Assembly (NCBI RefSeq): GCF_900411375.1
Contig: NZ_LS422986.1
Span: 310,001-374,000, forward strand
Direction of reading: 5' to 3'
Source of the DNA: Lentilactobacillus raoultii
GTDB lineage: Bacteria > Bacillota > Bacilli > Lactobacillales > Lactobacillaceae
DNA: 64,000 nt
Shown: positions 34,825 through 44,764 of the stretch, in pieces
Position numbering within the stretch: position 1 is the first letter of the stretch
How the letters are laid out: the number at the start of each line of letters is the position of its first letter
Translations under genes and position numbers: made by a program
The notes under the pieces: model-generated
Database searches by the model: none
Seen by the model: the letters and a program-made list of their open reading frames with translations, nothing else
Told to the model about the DNA's origin: nothing

Positions 34825-36183
34825 ATGGAGGAAAAAAGTGCAGAAGCAACAACTGTTAAATCCGGGTTGCCCAAGCTTCCCATTAGTACCATTTGGATGA
34901 TCAATTTCGGCTTTTTGGGGGTTCAAATGGCCTTTACCCTGCAAAGTTCGCAGATGAGCCGAATTTTCCAGACGATTGGCGCTGATCCAAACAAACTGGG
35001 GTGGTTTTTCATTTTGCCACCGCTGGCTGGACTAATTGTGCAACCAATTATCGGTTACTATTCGGATCGGACCTGGGCGCCTAAGCTGGGTGGCCGGCGA
35101 TTACCTTACCTGGCATTGGGCACGTTAATTGCCATTGTGGTGATGTGTCTTTTACCGAATTCGGGGAGTTTCGGTTTTGGATACGCTTCAATCACGGCAC
35201 TGCTTTTTGGGGCCGTAACGGTCGCTCTGTTGGATGTGTCATCAAATATTGCCATGCAGCCATTTAAAATGATGGTCGGTGATATGGTCAACGATGATCA
35301 AAAGAGCTATGCGTATGGGATTCAAAGCTTCTTGTCAAACGGTGGTGCGGTAATTGCCGCGATCTTTCCGTTCTTATTCACAGCGTTTGGGATTGCCAAC
35401 ACGGCTAAAAAGGGCGTGGTTCCCCAGTCGGTTGTCATTTCGTTTTACGTGGGTGCGGCAATTCTTTTGCTGACTAGTTTGCTGACAATTTTTAAAGTTC
35501 ATGAATATGATCCGGCAACCTATGCCAGGTATCACGGTATTTCCGAAGAAGCCAATACGACAGGTGGTAACTGGTTTGCGCTTTTGAAGAAAGCACCTAA
35601 AGTTTTCTGGACAGTGACGTTGGTTCAGTTCTTCTGCTGGGTGGCTTTCCAGTATCTGTGGACTTATTCAGCAGGGGCAATTGCCAATAACGTTTGGAAC
35701 ACTACCAACGCAGCTTCCAATGGCTATCAGGCCGCCGGTAACTGGTACGGTGTGTTAGCTGCCGTTCAGTCAATTGCCGCCGTTGTTTGGTCATACGTTT
35801 TGGCTAAAGTGCCGAATAACCATCACAAACTCGGCTATGCCCTGAGCTTAGGATTGGGTGCCGCTGGTTTCTTGTCGGTATTCTTTATTCATTCACAATA
35901 TGCATTAATCGTTTCATTTGTCCTGGTTGGCATGGCTTGGGCGGCCATGAATACCTACCCGTTAACCATGATTACCAATGCGTTGTCCGGTGAACACATG
36001 GGGACGTATCTTGGACTATTTAACGGGTCAATCTGCTTGCCACAAATTGTGGCCTCACTTGCCAGTTTTGCACTATTTCCACTCTTAGGGAACGCTCAGG
36101 AGAATATGTTCCTGTTGGCCGGCATCATTATGGCGCTGGGTGCCCTGGCCGTTGGTTTGATTAAAGAAACGTATAAAGCTTAA
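34825..36183 (+). CDS. malT: Maltose/oligosaccharide:H+ symporter (GPH/SLC45-type MFS)
   Basis: A 452-residue carrier with 12 helices. STIWMINFGFLGVQMAFTLQSSQMSRIFQTIGADPNKLGWFFILPPLAGLIVQPIIGYYSDRTW is the characteristic first two helices and loop motif of SLC45/GPH-type sugar carriers. ATG 34825 follows GGAGG by nine bases. The next gene, 21 bases later, is maltose phosphorylase, and this pairing is the usual maltose-uptake arrangement in lactobacilli. Cytoplasmic H+-coupled maltose import is therefore the likely role (family plus context). Confidence 0.85.
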   Translation: MEEKSAEATTVKSGLPKLPISTIWMINFGFLGVQMAFTLQSSQMSRIFQTIGADPNKLGWFFILPPLAGLIVQPIIGYYSDRTWAPKLGGRRLPYLALGTLIAIVVMCLLPNSGSFGFGYASITALLFGAVTVALLDVSSNIAMQPFKMMVGDMVNDDQKSYAYGIQSFLSNGGAVIAAIFPFLFTAFGIANTAKKGVVPQSVVISFYVGAAILLLTSLLTIFKVHEYDPATYARYHGISEEANTTGGNWFALLKKAPKVFWTVTLVQFFCWVAFQYLWTYSAGAIANNVWNTTNAASNGYQAAGNWYGVLAAVQSIAAVVWSYVLAKVPNNHHKLGYALSLGLGAAGFLSVFFIHSQYALIVSFVLVGMAWAAMNTYPLTMITNALSGEHMGTYLGLFNGSICLPQIVASLASFALFPLLGNAQENMFLLAGIIMALGALAVGLIKETYKA

Positions 36184-36204
36184 TTTAGAAAGGATTTCGA
36201 AAAA

Positions 36205-38463
36205 ATGAAGAGAATTTTTGATATTAACCCCTGGCACATCGTCACTCATGACTTTAACCCCGAAAACAAGCGGCTTCAGGAATCGATGACCAGTTTAGGA
36301 AACGGTTATATGGGAATGCGCGGCTTTTTCGAAGAAGATTACAGTGGCGACACGCTTCCCGGTTTGTATCTGGGAGGTGTCTGGTATCCGGATAAGACCC
36401 GAGTAGGCTGGTGGAAGAATGGCTATCCCGAGTACTTTGGTAAGGTGGTCAATGCAGTTAATTTTATTAAGATGACCATTCAACTCAACGGTGAGACGAT
36501 TGATTTGGCGAAGGATCAATTTAGCAATTTTAAGTTGGATCTTGACATGAAGCACGCGACGTTAACCCGGTCGTTTACAATTACCAAGGGGCAAGCTCAG
36601 GTTGCGGTCACCCTTGAGCGGTTTCTAAGCGTTGCCCAGCAGGAATTGTCAGTTCAGCGGCTGACTTTGAAGAACGTGGGGACCACTAAGGTGGCGGTGA
36701 CCGTTGATTCCGCAATTGATGCCGATGTTAAAAACGAAGATGCCAACTACGATGAACGCTTCTGGGAAGTGGTTACCACAAACCAGAAACCAAATTCAGG
36801 AAGCGTAATTGCAAAAACAACGCCCAATCCATTTGGCACACCGCGGTTCACCTCTGGTATGGAGATGCGTCATGTTTCTGATTTAAAATCGGTAACCATC
36901 CAGCAACCAACTGAAAAAGAAGTTGCTAATCGGTTTGTGGGTGAGTTAAGCCCTGATCAAACTGCCCAACTGGAAAAACGAGTCATTGTGGTGACCTCGC
37001 GTGATTATTCAACAACTGAGGAACTAACGACCGCCATGCATCGATTAAGTGACCTAACGGCCGCAAAGACCTTTGATGACTTATTAAATGCTCATGCACG
37101 GGTCTGGGAAGCTCGTTGGAACAAGTCTGACATCGAGATCGATGGCGATACCGCAGCTCAACAAGGCATTCGCTTTAACATGTTTGAACTGTTTTCAACC
37201 TACTACGGTGAGGATGCCCGGTTAAACATTGGTCCAAAGGGCTTTACCGGTGAGAAGTACGGTGGTGCGACCTATTGGGATACCGAGGCGTTTGCGGTTC
37301 CCGTTTACCTTGGGATTACTGATCCAAAAGTGACCCGCAATCTCCTGATGTACCGTTATAAACAATTGGCGGGCGCTTATCATAATGCTAAGCAACAGGG
37401 TTTGAAGGGTGCACTATTTCCAATGGTGACTTTCGATGGGATCGAATGCCATAACGAGTGGGAAATTACCTTTGAAGAGATTCATCGAAATGGCGATATT
37501 GCCTTTGCCATCTATAATTATACCCGCTATACCGGTGATCGCTCCTATGTCTTAAATGAAGGGTCAAAGGTATTAACGGAAATTTCCAGGTTCTGGGCCG
37601 ATCGGGTTCACTTTAGTCAACGTAAACAAAAATACATGATTCATGGCGTGACCGGGCCCGACGAATACGAGAATAACGTTGATAATAACTGGTACACCAA
37701 TTTGTTGGCACAGTGGACGTTAAAATATACGTTGTCGGTTTTGAAGCAGGTTTCTCCTCAGCAAGCTGAAAAATTAGCGGTAACGGACGAAGAAAAGCAG
37801 CACTGGCAAGCAATCGTTGATCAAATGTACCTGCCTTATGATGAAAAACTCAATATCTTTGTGCAACATGACGGCTTCTTAGATAAGGATATTCAGCCGG
37901 TTTCAGCAATTCCTGCTGATCAATTGCCAATTAATCAGCACTGGTCCTGGGATAAAATTTTACGTTCCCCTTACATTAAGCAGGGAGATGTTTTACAAGG
38001 CATTTGGGACTTTATTGATAACTATACCCCCGCTCAAAAGAAAGCTAATTTTGACTTTTATGAACCACTTACCGTGCACGAATCCAGCTTGTCGGCAGCG
38101 ATTCATTCGGTTCTGGCGGCTGATCTGCATTATGAGGACAAGGCCGTTGAGTTGTATGAACGGACAGCCCGCTTGGATTTGGATAACTATAACAACGATA
38201 CCGATGATGGATTACACGTGACGGCGATGACTGGTGGTTGGCTGGCAGTCGTTCAAGGTTTTGCCGGTATGCGGGTTCGAAATGGTCAATTGCATTATGC
38301 CCCATTCTTACCGAAAAAGTGGCAGCGCTATTCATTCCGTCAGGTCTTTCGTGATCGATTGATTGAAGTAGCCGTTGACCAAAGCGGCGCTCACTTCAAA
38401 CTAATTGATGGTGAACCGATTACCATTGAGGTTGGTGATAAGGCGGTTAAGCTGACAAAATAA
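36205..38463 (+). CDS. malP: Maltose phosphorylase, GH65
   Basis: A 752-residue cytoplasmic enzyme splitting maltose with phosphate into glucose and beta-glucose 1-phosphate. N-terminal NPWHIVTHDFNPENKRLQESMTSLGNGYMGMRGFFEEDYSGDTLPGLYLGGVW is the GH65 start domain; YGGATYWDTEAFAVPVYLG and FDGIECHNEWEITFEEIHRNGDIAFA are active-site segments, and GVTGPDEYENNVDNNWYTN matches the segment with the catalytic acid Glu. Length fits family members. It follows the permease gene. beta-Phosphoglucomutase (pgmB), which often follows this gene, is absent here and must be encoded elsewhere for the pathway to run. Confidence 0.95.
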   Translation: MKRIFDINPWHIVTHDFNPENKRLQESMTSLGNGYMGMRGFFEEDYSGDTLPGLYLGGVWYPDKTRVGWWKNGYPEYFGKVVNAVNFIKMTIQLNGETIDLAKDQFSNFKLDLDMKHATLTRSFTITKGQAQVAVTLERFLSVAQQELSVQRLTLKNVGTTKVAVTVDSAIDADVKNEDANYDERFWEVVTTNQKPNSGSVIAKTTPNPFGTPRFTSGMEMRHVSDLKSVTIQQPTEKEVANRFVGELSPDQTAQLEKRVIVVTSRDYSTTEELTTAMHRLSDLTAAKTFDDLLNAHARVWEARWNKSDIEIDGDTAAQQGIRFNMFELFSTYYGEDARLNIGPKGFTGEKYGGATYWDTEAFAVPVYLGITDPKVTRNLLMYRYKQLAGAYHNAKQQGLKGALFPMVTFDGIECHNEWEITFEEIHRNGDIAFAIYNYTRYTGDRSYVLNEGSKVLTEISRFWADRVHFSQRKQKYMIHGVTGPDEYENNVDNNWYTNLLAQWTLKYTLSVLKQVSPQQAEKLAVTDEEKQHWQAIVDQMYLPYDEKLNIFVQHDGFLDKDIQPVSAIPADQLPINQHWSWDKILRSPYIKQGDVLQGIWDFIDNYTPAQKKANFDFYEPLTVHESSLSAAIHSVLAADLHYEDKAVELYERTARLDLDNYNNDTDDGLHVTAMTGGWLAVVQGFAGMRVRNGQLHYAPFLPKKWQRYSFRQVFRDRLIEVAVDQSGAHFKLIDGEPITIEVGDKAVKLTK

Positions 38464-38504
38464 CGAGACTGGCTTATATTAACGGGAGAAGGGAGGAATT
38501 TGGC

Positions 38505-39158
38505 ATGGCACTAACAATTGGCGTGATTGGCGCAACTGGCATGGCCGGTAGCACAATTACGAATGAGGCGCTTAAACAGGGGCTGACGGTTAAGGCATTT
38601 GTGAGAAACGGAAACAAGGCAAATGAGATGTTTGGCGATCGAGTAACGGTTAAAGCAACGGACGTCTTTGACATTCAAGTAGCCGATTTGGCCGGCTTAG
38701 ACGTTGTAGTGGATGCTTTTTCGCCGGGGCATGATCCAAGCAAAGCTCACCAACACCTCGAATTAGCTGAACATTTAGTAGAATTAGCACGAGGACACGA
38801 GAAACCAAGATTATTCTTTATCCTTGGGGCTGCCAGCTTATCAATTGGCAACGGTAAACGATTAATTGATCAGTTGGAAGGCCTACCAAATAAAGAGAAC
38901 TTTATTGCAACGCCACGGGCTCAATCGGAAGAGTATCAATTTCTAACAGGATTGAAAGATGTTAACTGGGTTGCCGTTTCACCAAGCGCCAACTTTGTAC
39001 CGGGCGATTTGGCACCTTATGAATTAGGAACGGATCAGCTTTTGAGAAATGCTTCAGGAAAATCCGAAGTGACTTCTGGGACGATGGGTAAGGTGATTGT
39101 TGACGAAATTGTTACGCCATCGCATCATAATGAACGATTTACGGTGGTTAATAAATAA
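38505..39158 (+). CDS. NAD(P)-binding atypical SDR (YwnB/NmrA-like)
   Basis: A 217-residue protein: Rossmann motif IGVIGATGMAGSTITNEAL at the N-terminus, LFFILGAASLSIGNGKRL in the middle and WVAVSPSANFVPGD late. The usual SDR Tyr-x-x-x-Lys active site is not evident, so it may be a sensor or flavin/quinone reductase-like protein as in the NmrA group. GGGAGG precedes ATG 38505. It may be cotranscribed with the maltose genes, since the gap is 41 bases and no terminator is seen before it. Confidence 0.78.
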   Translation: MALTIGVIGATGMAGSTITNEALKQGLTVKAFVRNGNKANEMFGDRVTVKATDVFDIQVADLAGLDVVVDAFSPGHDPSKAHQHLELAEHLVELARGHEKPRLFFILGAASLSIGNGKRLIDQLEGLPNKENFIATPRAQSEEYQFLTGLKDVNWVAVSPSANFVPGDLAPYELGTDQLLRNASGKSEVTSGTMGKVIVDEIVTPSHHNERFTVVNK

Positions 39159-39204
39159 GCATTCAGCAATGAACTTGATTTTTTATAGATTACAGGTAAT
39201 TAAC

Positions 39205-39237
39205 GGAAAGTGGAAAAACATCACTTTCCTTTTTTTA
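39205..39237 (+). terminator. Intrinsic terminator of the maltose cluster
   Basis: GGAAAGTG pairs with CACTTTCC around a nine-base loop, then seven T. Confidence 0.85.
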
Positions 39238-39337
39238 TATTTTATTTTATGCTAACATCACTAAGCTTTTTCTCATAATAAAAAATAAATATGAGAAATC
39301 ATTATTAATCAATGTGGTAATGAGGAGTGGGATTAGA

Positions 39338-40540
39338 GTGGGGCACGTGTATCAAAAAAGAAATATACCAATTCTATTTAATCGACTGATTTCATTGACA
39401 GCTCAATATGGATACACAGTTGCTTTGAACATTATTCTTGCCAAAGTTTCAGTCAATGCGGTGTTATTTCTATGGTGTACCAAGGTGCTCGGCAGCCTGC
39501 TTTCTTTACCGGCAAATCACCAAGCGTCCCGGTTACAGAATAAGAAATGGCTACTAATTGGTTTGGAGTTAGCCAAAGCAGTTATTTTTATCGCGCTACC
39601 CCTGTTGATCCACCAAATGACACTCTTTTTGGGCGTCTTATTAATTGAAATGATGAGTGACGTTTTCAATGGTAATTTAATGGCGTTAATTCCCAAAGTG
39701 GTTGATAGACCAAACTTAACGCAATTCAATGCAGCCATTACATCAGTCGGATCAGTCGCTTATTTCTTGGGGCCGTTACTTGTTGGCTTGTTACAGAAGC
39801 AGCCGGCGACATTCTTGTTTGATAGCTATGGCGGTATTACGGTTATCGGTGCGTTGACTTTGTTGAGGCTGCCAGCCATTCGCTTCGAGGATCAAGCAAG
39901 CCGGCCATGTCAGTTTTCACTAATGAAACATTTTTTCAAAATGATTCGCCGCCTGCTTTCAGTAGATGGCCTGTTGGCTTTTTTGGTCATTTATCTGTTA
40001 TTGGATAACATGGGGACGGGGATGGATTCTTTTGAGGTGCTCTTTGTAACGAAAGTCGTTGGGATCACCTCGGCACAGTATGCTTTTTCACTGTCGTTTT
40101 TAGCCGTTGCCTTTTTACTGACGTCTACCATTTTGGCAACAGTCAGGCTTCGAGTGAAAAATATCACCGGCTTTCAGGTTGGTGGGGTCATCTACATTAC
40201 TTACGCGATTGGATTGGTCGCTAGCCGCAATTTTTGGATGGTTCTTTTTTCGTATGCATTGTTAGCCTTGGGTGCCGTTTTAATGGGAACCATGCTAGAT
40301 AACTTAATTCAAATCGGCCTTAATGATCGTGATCGCTTACAGTTGTTGATGCTCGAGGGGGTCTTTTCAAATATTCTGGCAGCTGTTACGGTTTTTAGTT
40401 TAGGGCTTTTTCAAAATATCGGATTTGGTATTAAACCCGTTTATATTGGCTTGGTGAGTGTGACGATTATCGGCTACGTTGGTATCGAAATCGTTAGAAT
40501 TTTCAATCGAAATCAATCTAAAGAGTCTTCTAAAAATTAA
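39338..40540 (+). CDS. MFS transporter of unknown substrate
   Basis: A 400-residue protein with about 12 helices. GTG 39338 is chosen because GAGGAG lies 10 bases upstream; earlier in-frame starts precede that site. Helix 4-5 segment IEMMSDVFNGNLMALIPKVVDRPNLTQFNAAITSVGSVAYFLGPLLVGLL is like the MFS group that includes macrolide-efflux-like MefA relatives (NxxxAxxxS...GPxxGG). No regulator adjoins it. Flanked by terminators on both sides, so a single-gene unit. Confidence 0.72.
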   Translation: MGHVYQKRNIPILFNRLISLTAQYGYTVALNIILAKVSVNAVLFLWCTKVLGSLLSLPANHQASRLQNKKWLLIGLELAKAVIFIALPLLIHQMTLFLGVLLIEMMSDVFNGNLMALIPKVVDRPNLTQFNAAITSVGSVAYFLGPLLVGLLQKQPATFLFDSYGGITVIGALTLLRLPAIRFEDQASRPCQFSLMKHFFKMIRRLLSVDGLLAFLVIYLLLDNMGTGMDSFEVLFVTKVVGITSAQYAFSLSFLAVAFLLTSTILATVRLRVKNITGFQVGGVIYITYAIGLVASRNFWMVLFSYALLALGAVLMGTMLDNLIQIGLNDRDRLQLLMLEGVFSNILAAVTVFSLGLFQNIGFGIKPVYIGLVSVTIIGYVGIEIVRIFNRNQSKESSKN

Positions 40541-40562
40541 CATATTTATTTTAGTTAAAGAT

Positions 40563-40600
40563 GCTACGTGAATTTGTTTAAAATTCCCGTGGCTTTTTTC
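40563..40600 (+). terminator. Intrinsic terminator before the opp operon
   Basis: GCTACGTGAATTT (40563-40575) pairs with AAATTCCCGTGGC (40581-40593) with one mismatch, then TTTTTT. Confidence 0.75.
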
Positions 40601-40626
40601 TTTTTGCAAAAAAATTGCCCTAAGGC

Positions 40627-40655
40627 TTTAACAAAAATAAAAATTAGAATACAAT
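40627..40655 (+). promoter_or_regulatory. Probable opp promoter
   Basis: TTTAAC, 17-base spacer, TACAAT, some 90 bases upstream of oppD. Confidence 0.55.
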
Positions 40656-40745
40656 GAGACTATCAACTTTTTCAGTGAGGAATTCAAATGGTTAAGCCAT
40701 AAAATGAGAATCGTCATCATTATCTTTTAGAGGGAAGGATTAAAT

Positions 40746-41783
40746 GTGACTAACGGAAAGACACTATTAAACGTTAAAGATGTCAGTACCGCGTTTAAGA
40801 TTGATGGGGCTTATTATGATGCGGTGTCTGATGTCAACTTAACGGTTCACAATGATGAAATATTGGCCATTGTAGGTGAATCAGGTTGCGGTAAAAGTAC
40901 ATTGGCAACAACTATCATGGGCCTTCATGATCCGGCAGAGACCAAGATTTCAGGTGAAATCGATTTTGAGGGAACCGATTTATTGAAACTTGACGAAACT
41001 GGTTACAACAAGTTACGAGGTGCCAAGATTGGCATGATTTTTCAAGATCCGTTATCGGCACTTAATCCGTTAAAACGAGTTGAAGACCAAATTCAAGAAG
41101 TCATGATTTATCACACGAAGATGACAGAAAAGCAACGTCATGCCAGAGTGATTGAACTGCTCAATGAAGTCGGGATTATCGATCCGGAACGAACAGCTCA
41201 TCAATTTCCCCATCAACTTTCCGGCGGGATGCGGCAGCGAATTATTATTGCCATTGCCATTGCTTGCAAGCCGGACTTGATTATTGCCGATGAGCCAACT
41301 ACTGCCCTGGATGTCACAATCCAAGCCCAAATTCTGGATGTTTTAAGAGATATTCAAAAGGAAAATCATGCCGGGATAATTTTGATTACCCACGATCTTG
41401 GTGTGGTGGCTGAAACGGCTGATCGGGTTGCTGTGATGTATGCCGGTCAGATTGTTGAACAAGGGACGGCTGAACAGATTTTTAATGATCCCAAACATCC
41501 TTACACCCGCTCTTTGTTACGGTCAATGCCCCAACGAAATGACGAGGGTGATGAACTTTACGTGATCTCGGGAATGGTGCCATCTTTGCAACGAATGCCT
41601 AAGCATGGTGATCGGTTTGCACCACGAATTCCATGGATTCCGGCTTCGGCTCACGAATCTAATCCAACCATGCACGATTTGGGGAATGGTCATCTTGTCC
41701 GATGTACGTGTTATCAGCACTTTTACTTTCCAGATCAAGTTGAAAAGAAGGGGGCACTTCAAGATGAGCTTAATGGAGATTAA
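40746..41783 (+). CDS. oppD: Oligopeptide ABC transporter ATPase OppD
   Basis: A 345-residue ATP-binding subunit: Walker [10 protein letters not shown], signature LSGGMRQRI, Walker [13 protein letters not shown], and the C-terminal oligopeptide-transporter extension with HPYTRSLL...P and cysteines near [11 protein letters not shown] 40746 follows GGAAGGA. It begins the five-gene operon oppDFBCA for import of peptides, an essential nitrogen source for lactobacilli. Its 3' end overlaps oppF by 20 bases. Confidence 0.93.
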   Translation: MTNGKTLLNVKDVSTAFKIDGAYYDAVSDVNLTVHNDEILAIVGESGCGKSTLATTIMGLHDPAETKISGEIDFEGTDLLKLDETGYNKLRGAKIGMIFQDPLSALNPLKRVEDQIQEVMIYHTKMTEKQRHARVIELLNEVGIIDPERTAHQFPHQLSGGMRQRIIIAIAIACKPDLIIADEPTTALDVTIQAQILDVLRDIQKENHAGIILITHDLGVVAETADRVAVMYAGQIVEQGTAEQIFNDPKHPYTRSLLRSMPQRNDEGDELYVISGMVPSLQRMPKHGDRFAPRIPWIPASAHESNPTMHDLGNGHLVRCTCYQHFYFPDQVEKKGALQDELNGD

Positions 41784-42744
41784 AGATTTAAAGGTTCATT
41801 ACCCGATTCGCGGCGGTTTTTGGAATCGGGTAGTCGACACCGTGAAGGCAGTTGACGGCGTAACGTTCAACCTTGAAGCGGGGGAAACTTACGGGTTGGT
41901 AGGTGAGTCCGGTTCAGGTAAATCAACCACTGCCAAAGCCATTATTGGTTTGGAAAAGGCCACTTCAGGAACCGTTACATATAAGGGAAAAGACGTGACT
42001 AAGGCTCAAAATCGGCGCGAACTGGATTATAACCATGATGTTCAAATGATTTTTCAGGACTCGTTGTCCAGCTTGAACCCACGGAAACGAATTGAAGATA
42101 TCATTGCCGAGCCGCTTCGTAATTTTGAACATTTAAGTAAGAATAACGAGAAGTTGCGAGTCTTGCAGCTGTTAGACATTGTTGGGTTGGATCCAGATGC
42201 GCTTTATAAGTACCCTCACCAATTTTCCGGTGGGCAGCGACAACGAATCGGCGTTGCGAGAGCCGTTGCGACTCATCCGCGATTGATTATTGCCGATGAA
42301 CCGGTTTCTGCACTGGATCTGTCTGTTCAGGCTCAAGTGCTTAATTTTATGAAGAAGATCCAACGCGAATTTGATATTTCGTACCTGTCTATTTCCCATG
42401 ATTTGGGTGTTGTGCGTCATATGTGTAATCATATCGCCATCATGAATAAGGGGCGGATTGTTGAAATGGGCACTCGGGAAGATATCTATCAGCATCCGAT
42501 GCACATTTATACGAAGCGGTTATTGGCGGCGATTCCCGAAACCAACGTTAATCATCGTGAAGAACATCGTCAGCACCGACTGCAAATTGAAAAAATTTAT
42601 CAAGAGCAGCAACAAACCTACTACGATCAAGAGGGGATGGCTTTTCCACTGGTAAAAATATCGGCGACGCATTCGGTTGCCCTGCCACCTGAGCAAGCCA
42701 CCCAGTATCAAAATCAAGCTAATCGTGAAGAGGTGAGCATCTAA
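41764..42744 (+). CDS. oppF: Oligopeptide ABC transporter ATPase OppF
   Basis: A 326-residue ATP-binding subunit with Walker A GESGSGKST, signature FSGGQRQRI, Walker B LIIADEPVSALD. ATG 41764 lies inside the end of oppD, with AAGGGGG upstream. The C-terminus carries the HPMHIYTKRLLAAIP segment usual for OppF. It ends in the base where oppB starts, so these genes are translationally coupled. Confidence 0.93.
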   Translation: MSLMEIKDLKVHYPIRGGFWNRVVDTVKAVDGVTFNLEAGETYGLVGESGSGKSTTAKAIIGLEKATSGTVTYKGKDVTKAQNRRELDYNHDVQMIFQDSLSSLNPRKRIEDIIAEPLRNFEHLSKNNEKLRVLQLLDIVGLDPDALYKYPHQFSGGQRQRIGVARAVATHPRLIIADEPVSALDLSVQAQVLNFMKKIQREFDISYLSISHDLGVVRHMCNHIAIMNKGRIVEMGTREDIYQHPMHIYTKRLLAAIPETNVNHREEHRQHRLQIEKIYQEQQQTYYDQEGMAFPLVKISATHSVALPPEQATQYQNQANREEVSI

Positions 42745-43703
42745 TGTGGAAAACAATTTTGCGTCGGCTCCTGATTATGATTCCTGAGCTGGTCATTTTA
42801 AGTGTGCTGGTGTTCTTACTGGCCAAAGCCATGCCGGGAGATCCATTCACCGGAACCATTAACCCCCGAGCCAGTCAAGCTCAAATTCATCATTTGATGG
42901 TGATTCACGGATTGTATGATCCTTGGTACCAACAGTATTGGAATTGGATTGTCCATTTGTTCCACGGTAATTTGGGGATGAGTTATGAATACCAGGAACC
43001 AGTTGTTGATCTAATTAAACAACGGGGGACGAATACGTTGTGGCTGGCATTGTTTACGATGGTTTTGACGTATGCGATCGGGCTACCTTTAGGAATTTAT
43101 GCTGGTCGTCATGAAGGCAAACTTCAAGATACGTTGGTTCGTGTTTATACATACGTCACCATGTCAATTCCGTTCTTCGTTGTCTTGGTTATTGGCATTT
43201 GGATTTTTGGTTATGCGTTGAACTGGTTTCCAACAAGTGGCTCGGTTTCCTCTCAGGCCAGTGGACTTGGTGGCACGCTGATATCGCGACTGGGACACAT
43301 TATTTTACCCGGGTTGTTGGGCGCGTTATTCGGGACGGTCAATATTGTTCAATATCTGCGTTCGGAGGTCATCGATGCCAAACATTCGGATTACGTTCGA
43401 ACGGCGCGGGCTAAAGGCGTTCCAATGAAAGACATTTATCGTCATCATATTTTCCGGAACTCTCTGTTGCCGATCGCGGCCTTTGCCGGTTATTCGATTA
43501 CCGGGTTATTAGGTGGATCCATTTTTACCGAAATGGTTTTCTCTTACCCCGGCATGGGACTGTTATTTTTAAACGCCATTAATTTCCGTGATTATACAGT
43601 TATTACCGCATTGGTGCTGTTATACGGCTTCTTGAATTTAATGGGGACCCTGCTTTCCGATATCGCCTTAAGTATCGTTGACCCACGAGTTCGGGTTGAA
43701 TAG
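42744..43703 (+). CDS. oppB: Oligopeptide ABC transporter permease OppB
   Basis: A 319-residue permease with six helices. MPGDPFTG in the first outer loop and the ATPase-contact EAA loop (EVIDAKHSDYVRTARAKGVPMKDIYRHHIFRNSLLP) identify the OppB/DppB family. The extreme C-terminus DPRVRVE is also typical. Confidence 0.93.
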   Translation: MWKTILRRLLIMIPELVILSVLVFLLAKAMPGDPFTGTINPRASQAQIHHLMVIHGLYDPWYQQYWNWIVHLFHGNLGMSYEYQEPVVDLIKQRGTNTLWLALFTMVLTYAIGLPLGIYAGRHEGKLQDTLVRVYTYVTMSIPFFVVLVIGIWIFGYALNWFPTSGSVSSQASGLGGTLISRLGHIILPGLLGALFGTVNIVQYLRSEVIDAKHSDYVRTARAKGVPMKDIYRHHIFRNSLLPIAAFAGYSITGLLGGSIFTEMVFSYPGMGLLFLNAINFRDYTVITALVLLYGFLNLMGTLLSDIALSIVDPRVRVE

Positions 43704-43715
43704 GAGGCGTGAACA

Positions 43716-44669
43716 GTGAAGAAAAGTATTGAAAATGCGACTGAAATTTCAGAAACAGATTTAGCACGATTAACCAAGGAAGCCAGTCAGGAGGCAACCC
43801 CATCCGCTGCTAAAATCATGTGGCGTGAATTTGTGGCTGATAAGCCGGCACTGGTGTCATTATTTATCTTGGTGGCCTTCATTTTGTTTGTGATCATTGC
43901 GTCAATGTTTATTGACGTTCCTAAAATGATGGAAACTAACATCATGGGTTACTATGCCAAACCATTTACACCTGAATATTGGCTGGGAGCCGATGCCGGT
44001 GGCCGTTCGATCGCTAAGGAATTGATTGTTGGTTCGCGAAATTCAATTTGTATTGCGATTGGCTTAACAGTAATTTCCTCAACGTTTGGCATTTGCTGGG
44101 GACTGGTTTCCGGTTATTTCGGCGGCATGGTCGATTTGGGAATGCAACGGGTATACGACTTTATGATGATTATTCCAATGCTGATGACGATCATTGTCAT
44201 TGTGACGATTATTCCCCACTACAATGCGATTACCCTGACCCTAATTCTGTCAATTTTCTATTGGATGGGCACGTCGCGGTTGATTCGTTCGCGAACTTTA
44301 TCGGAATCTCAAAAGGACTATGTTGCGGCTTCTAAAACGTCCGGGACCGGTAACTTTAAGATTATTTTTCGAGAAATCATGCCAAATATTTCGTCGCTGA
44401 TTATCGTGGATACCACGTTATCATTTGCGGAAAATATCGGTGTTGAAACCGGGCTCTCATTTCTGGGCTTTGGCTTACCGATGGGCACACCGTCACTGGG
44501 GACGTTAATCGCCAATGCTAATGATCCCGAAAATATTACCGGTTACTGGTGGACTTGGTTGCCGGCAGCTATCGAGATTATCATTTTATGCCTGTCCATC
44601 AGTTACATTGGTCAAGTAATGCGGCGAACCACTAATGCTGCCCAGCGTCGGGGGTCGCAAAAGAAATAG
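43716..44669 (+). CDS. oppC: Oligopeptide ABC transporter permease OppC
   Basis: A 317-residue permease with six helices and the N-terminal cytoplasmic tail usual for OppC. WLGADAGGRSIAKELIVGSRNSICIAIG (family N-terminal motif 'G-T-D..GRD' in variant form) and the EAA loop SESQKDYVAASKTSGTGNFKIIFREIMPN are clear. GTG 43716 follows GGAGG. Confidence 0.92.
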   Translation: MKKSIENATEISETDLARLTKEASQEATPSAAKIMWREFVADKPALVSLFILVAFILFVIIASMFIDVPKMMETNIMGYYAKPFTPEYWLGADAGGRSIAKELIVGSRNSICIAIGLTVISSTFGICWGLVSGYFGGMVDLGMQRVYDFMMIIPMLMTIIVIVTIIPHYNAITLTLILSIFYWMGTSRLIRSRTLSESQKDYVAASKTSGTGNFKIIFREIMPNISSLIIVDTTLSFAENIGVETGLSFLGFGLPMGTPSLGTLIANANDPENITGYWWTWLPAAIEIIILCLSISYIGQVMRRTTNAAQRRGSQKK

Positions 44670-44764
44670 TGTGAATCGTTTTGCATTAAAGGAGATGGTG
44701 CTTGACGCAAACTGAGGTGAATGATTGAAGGATGATTTAAACATTTAAACTTGGAGGGATGTTT

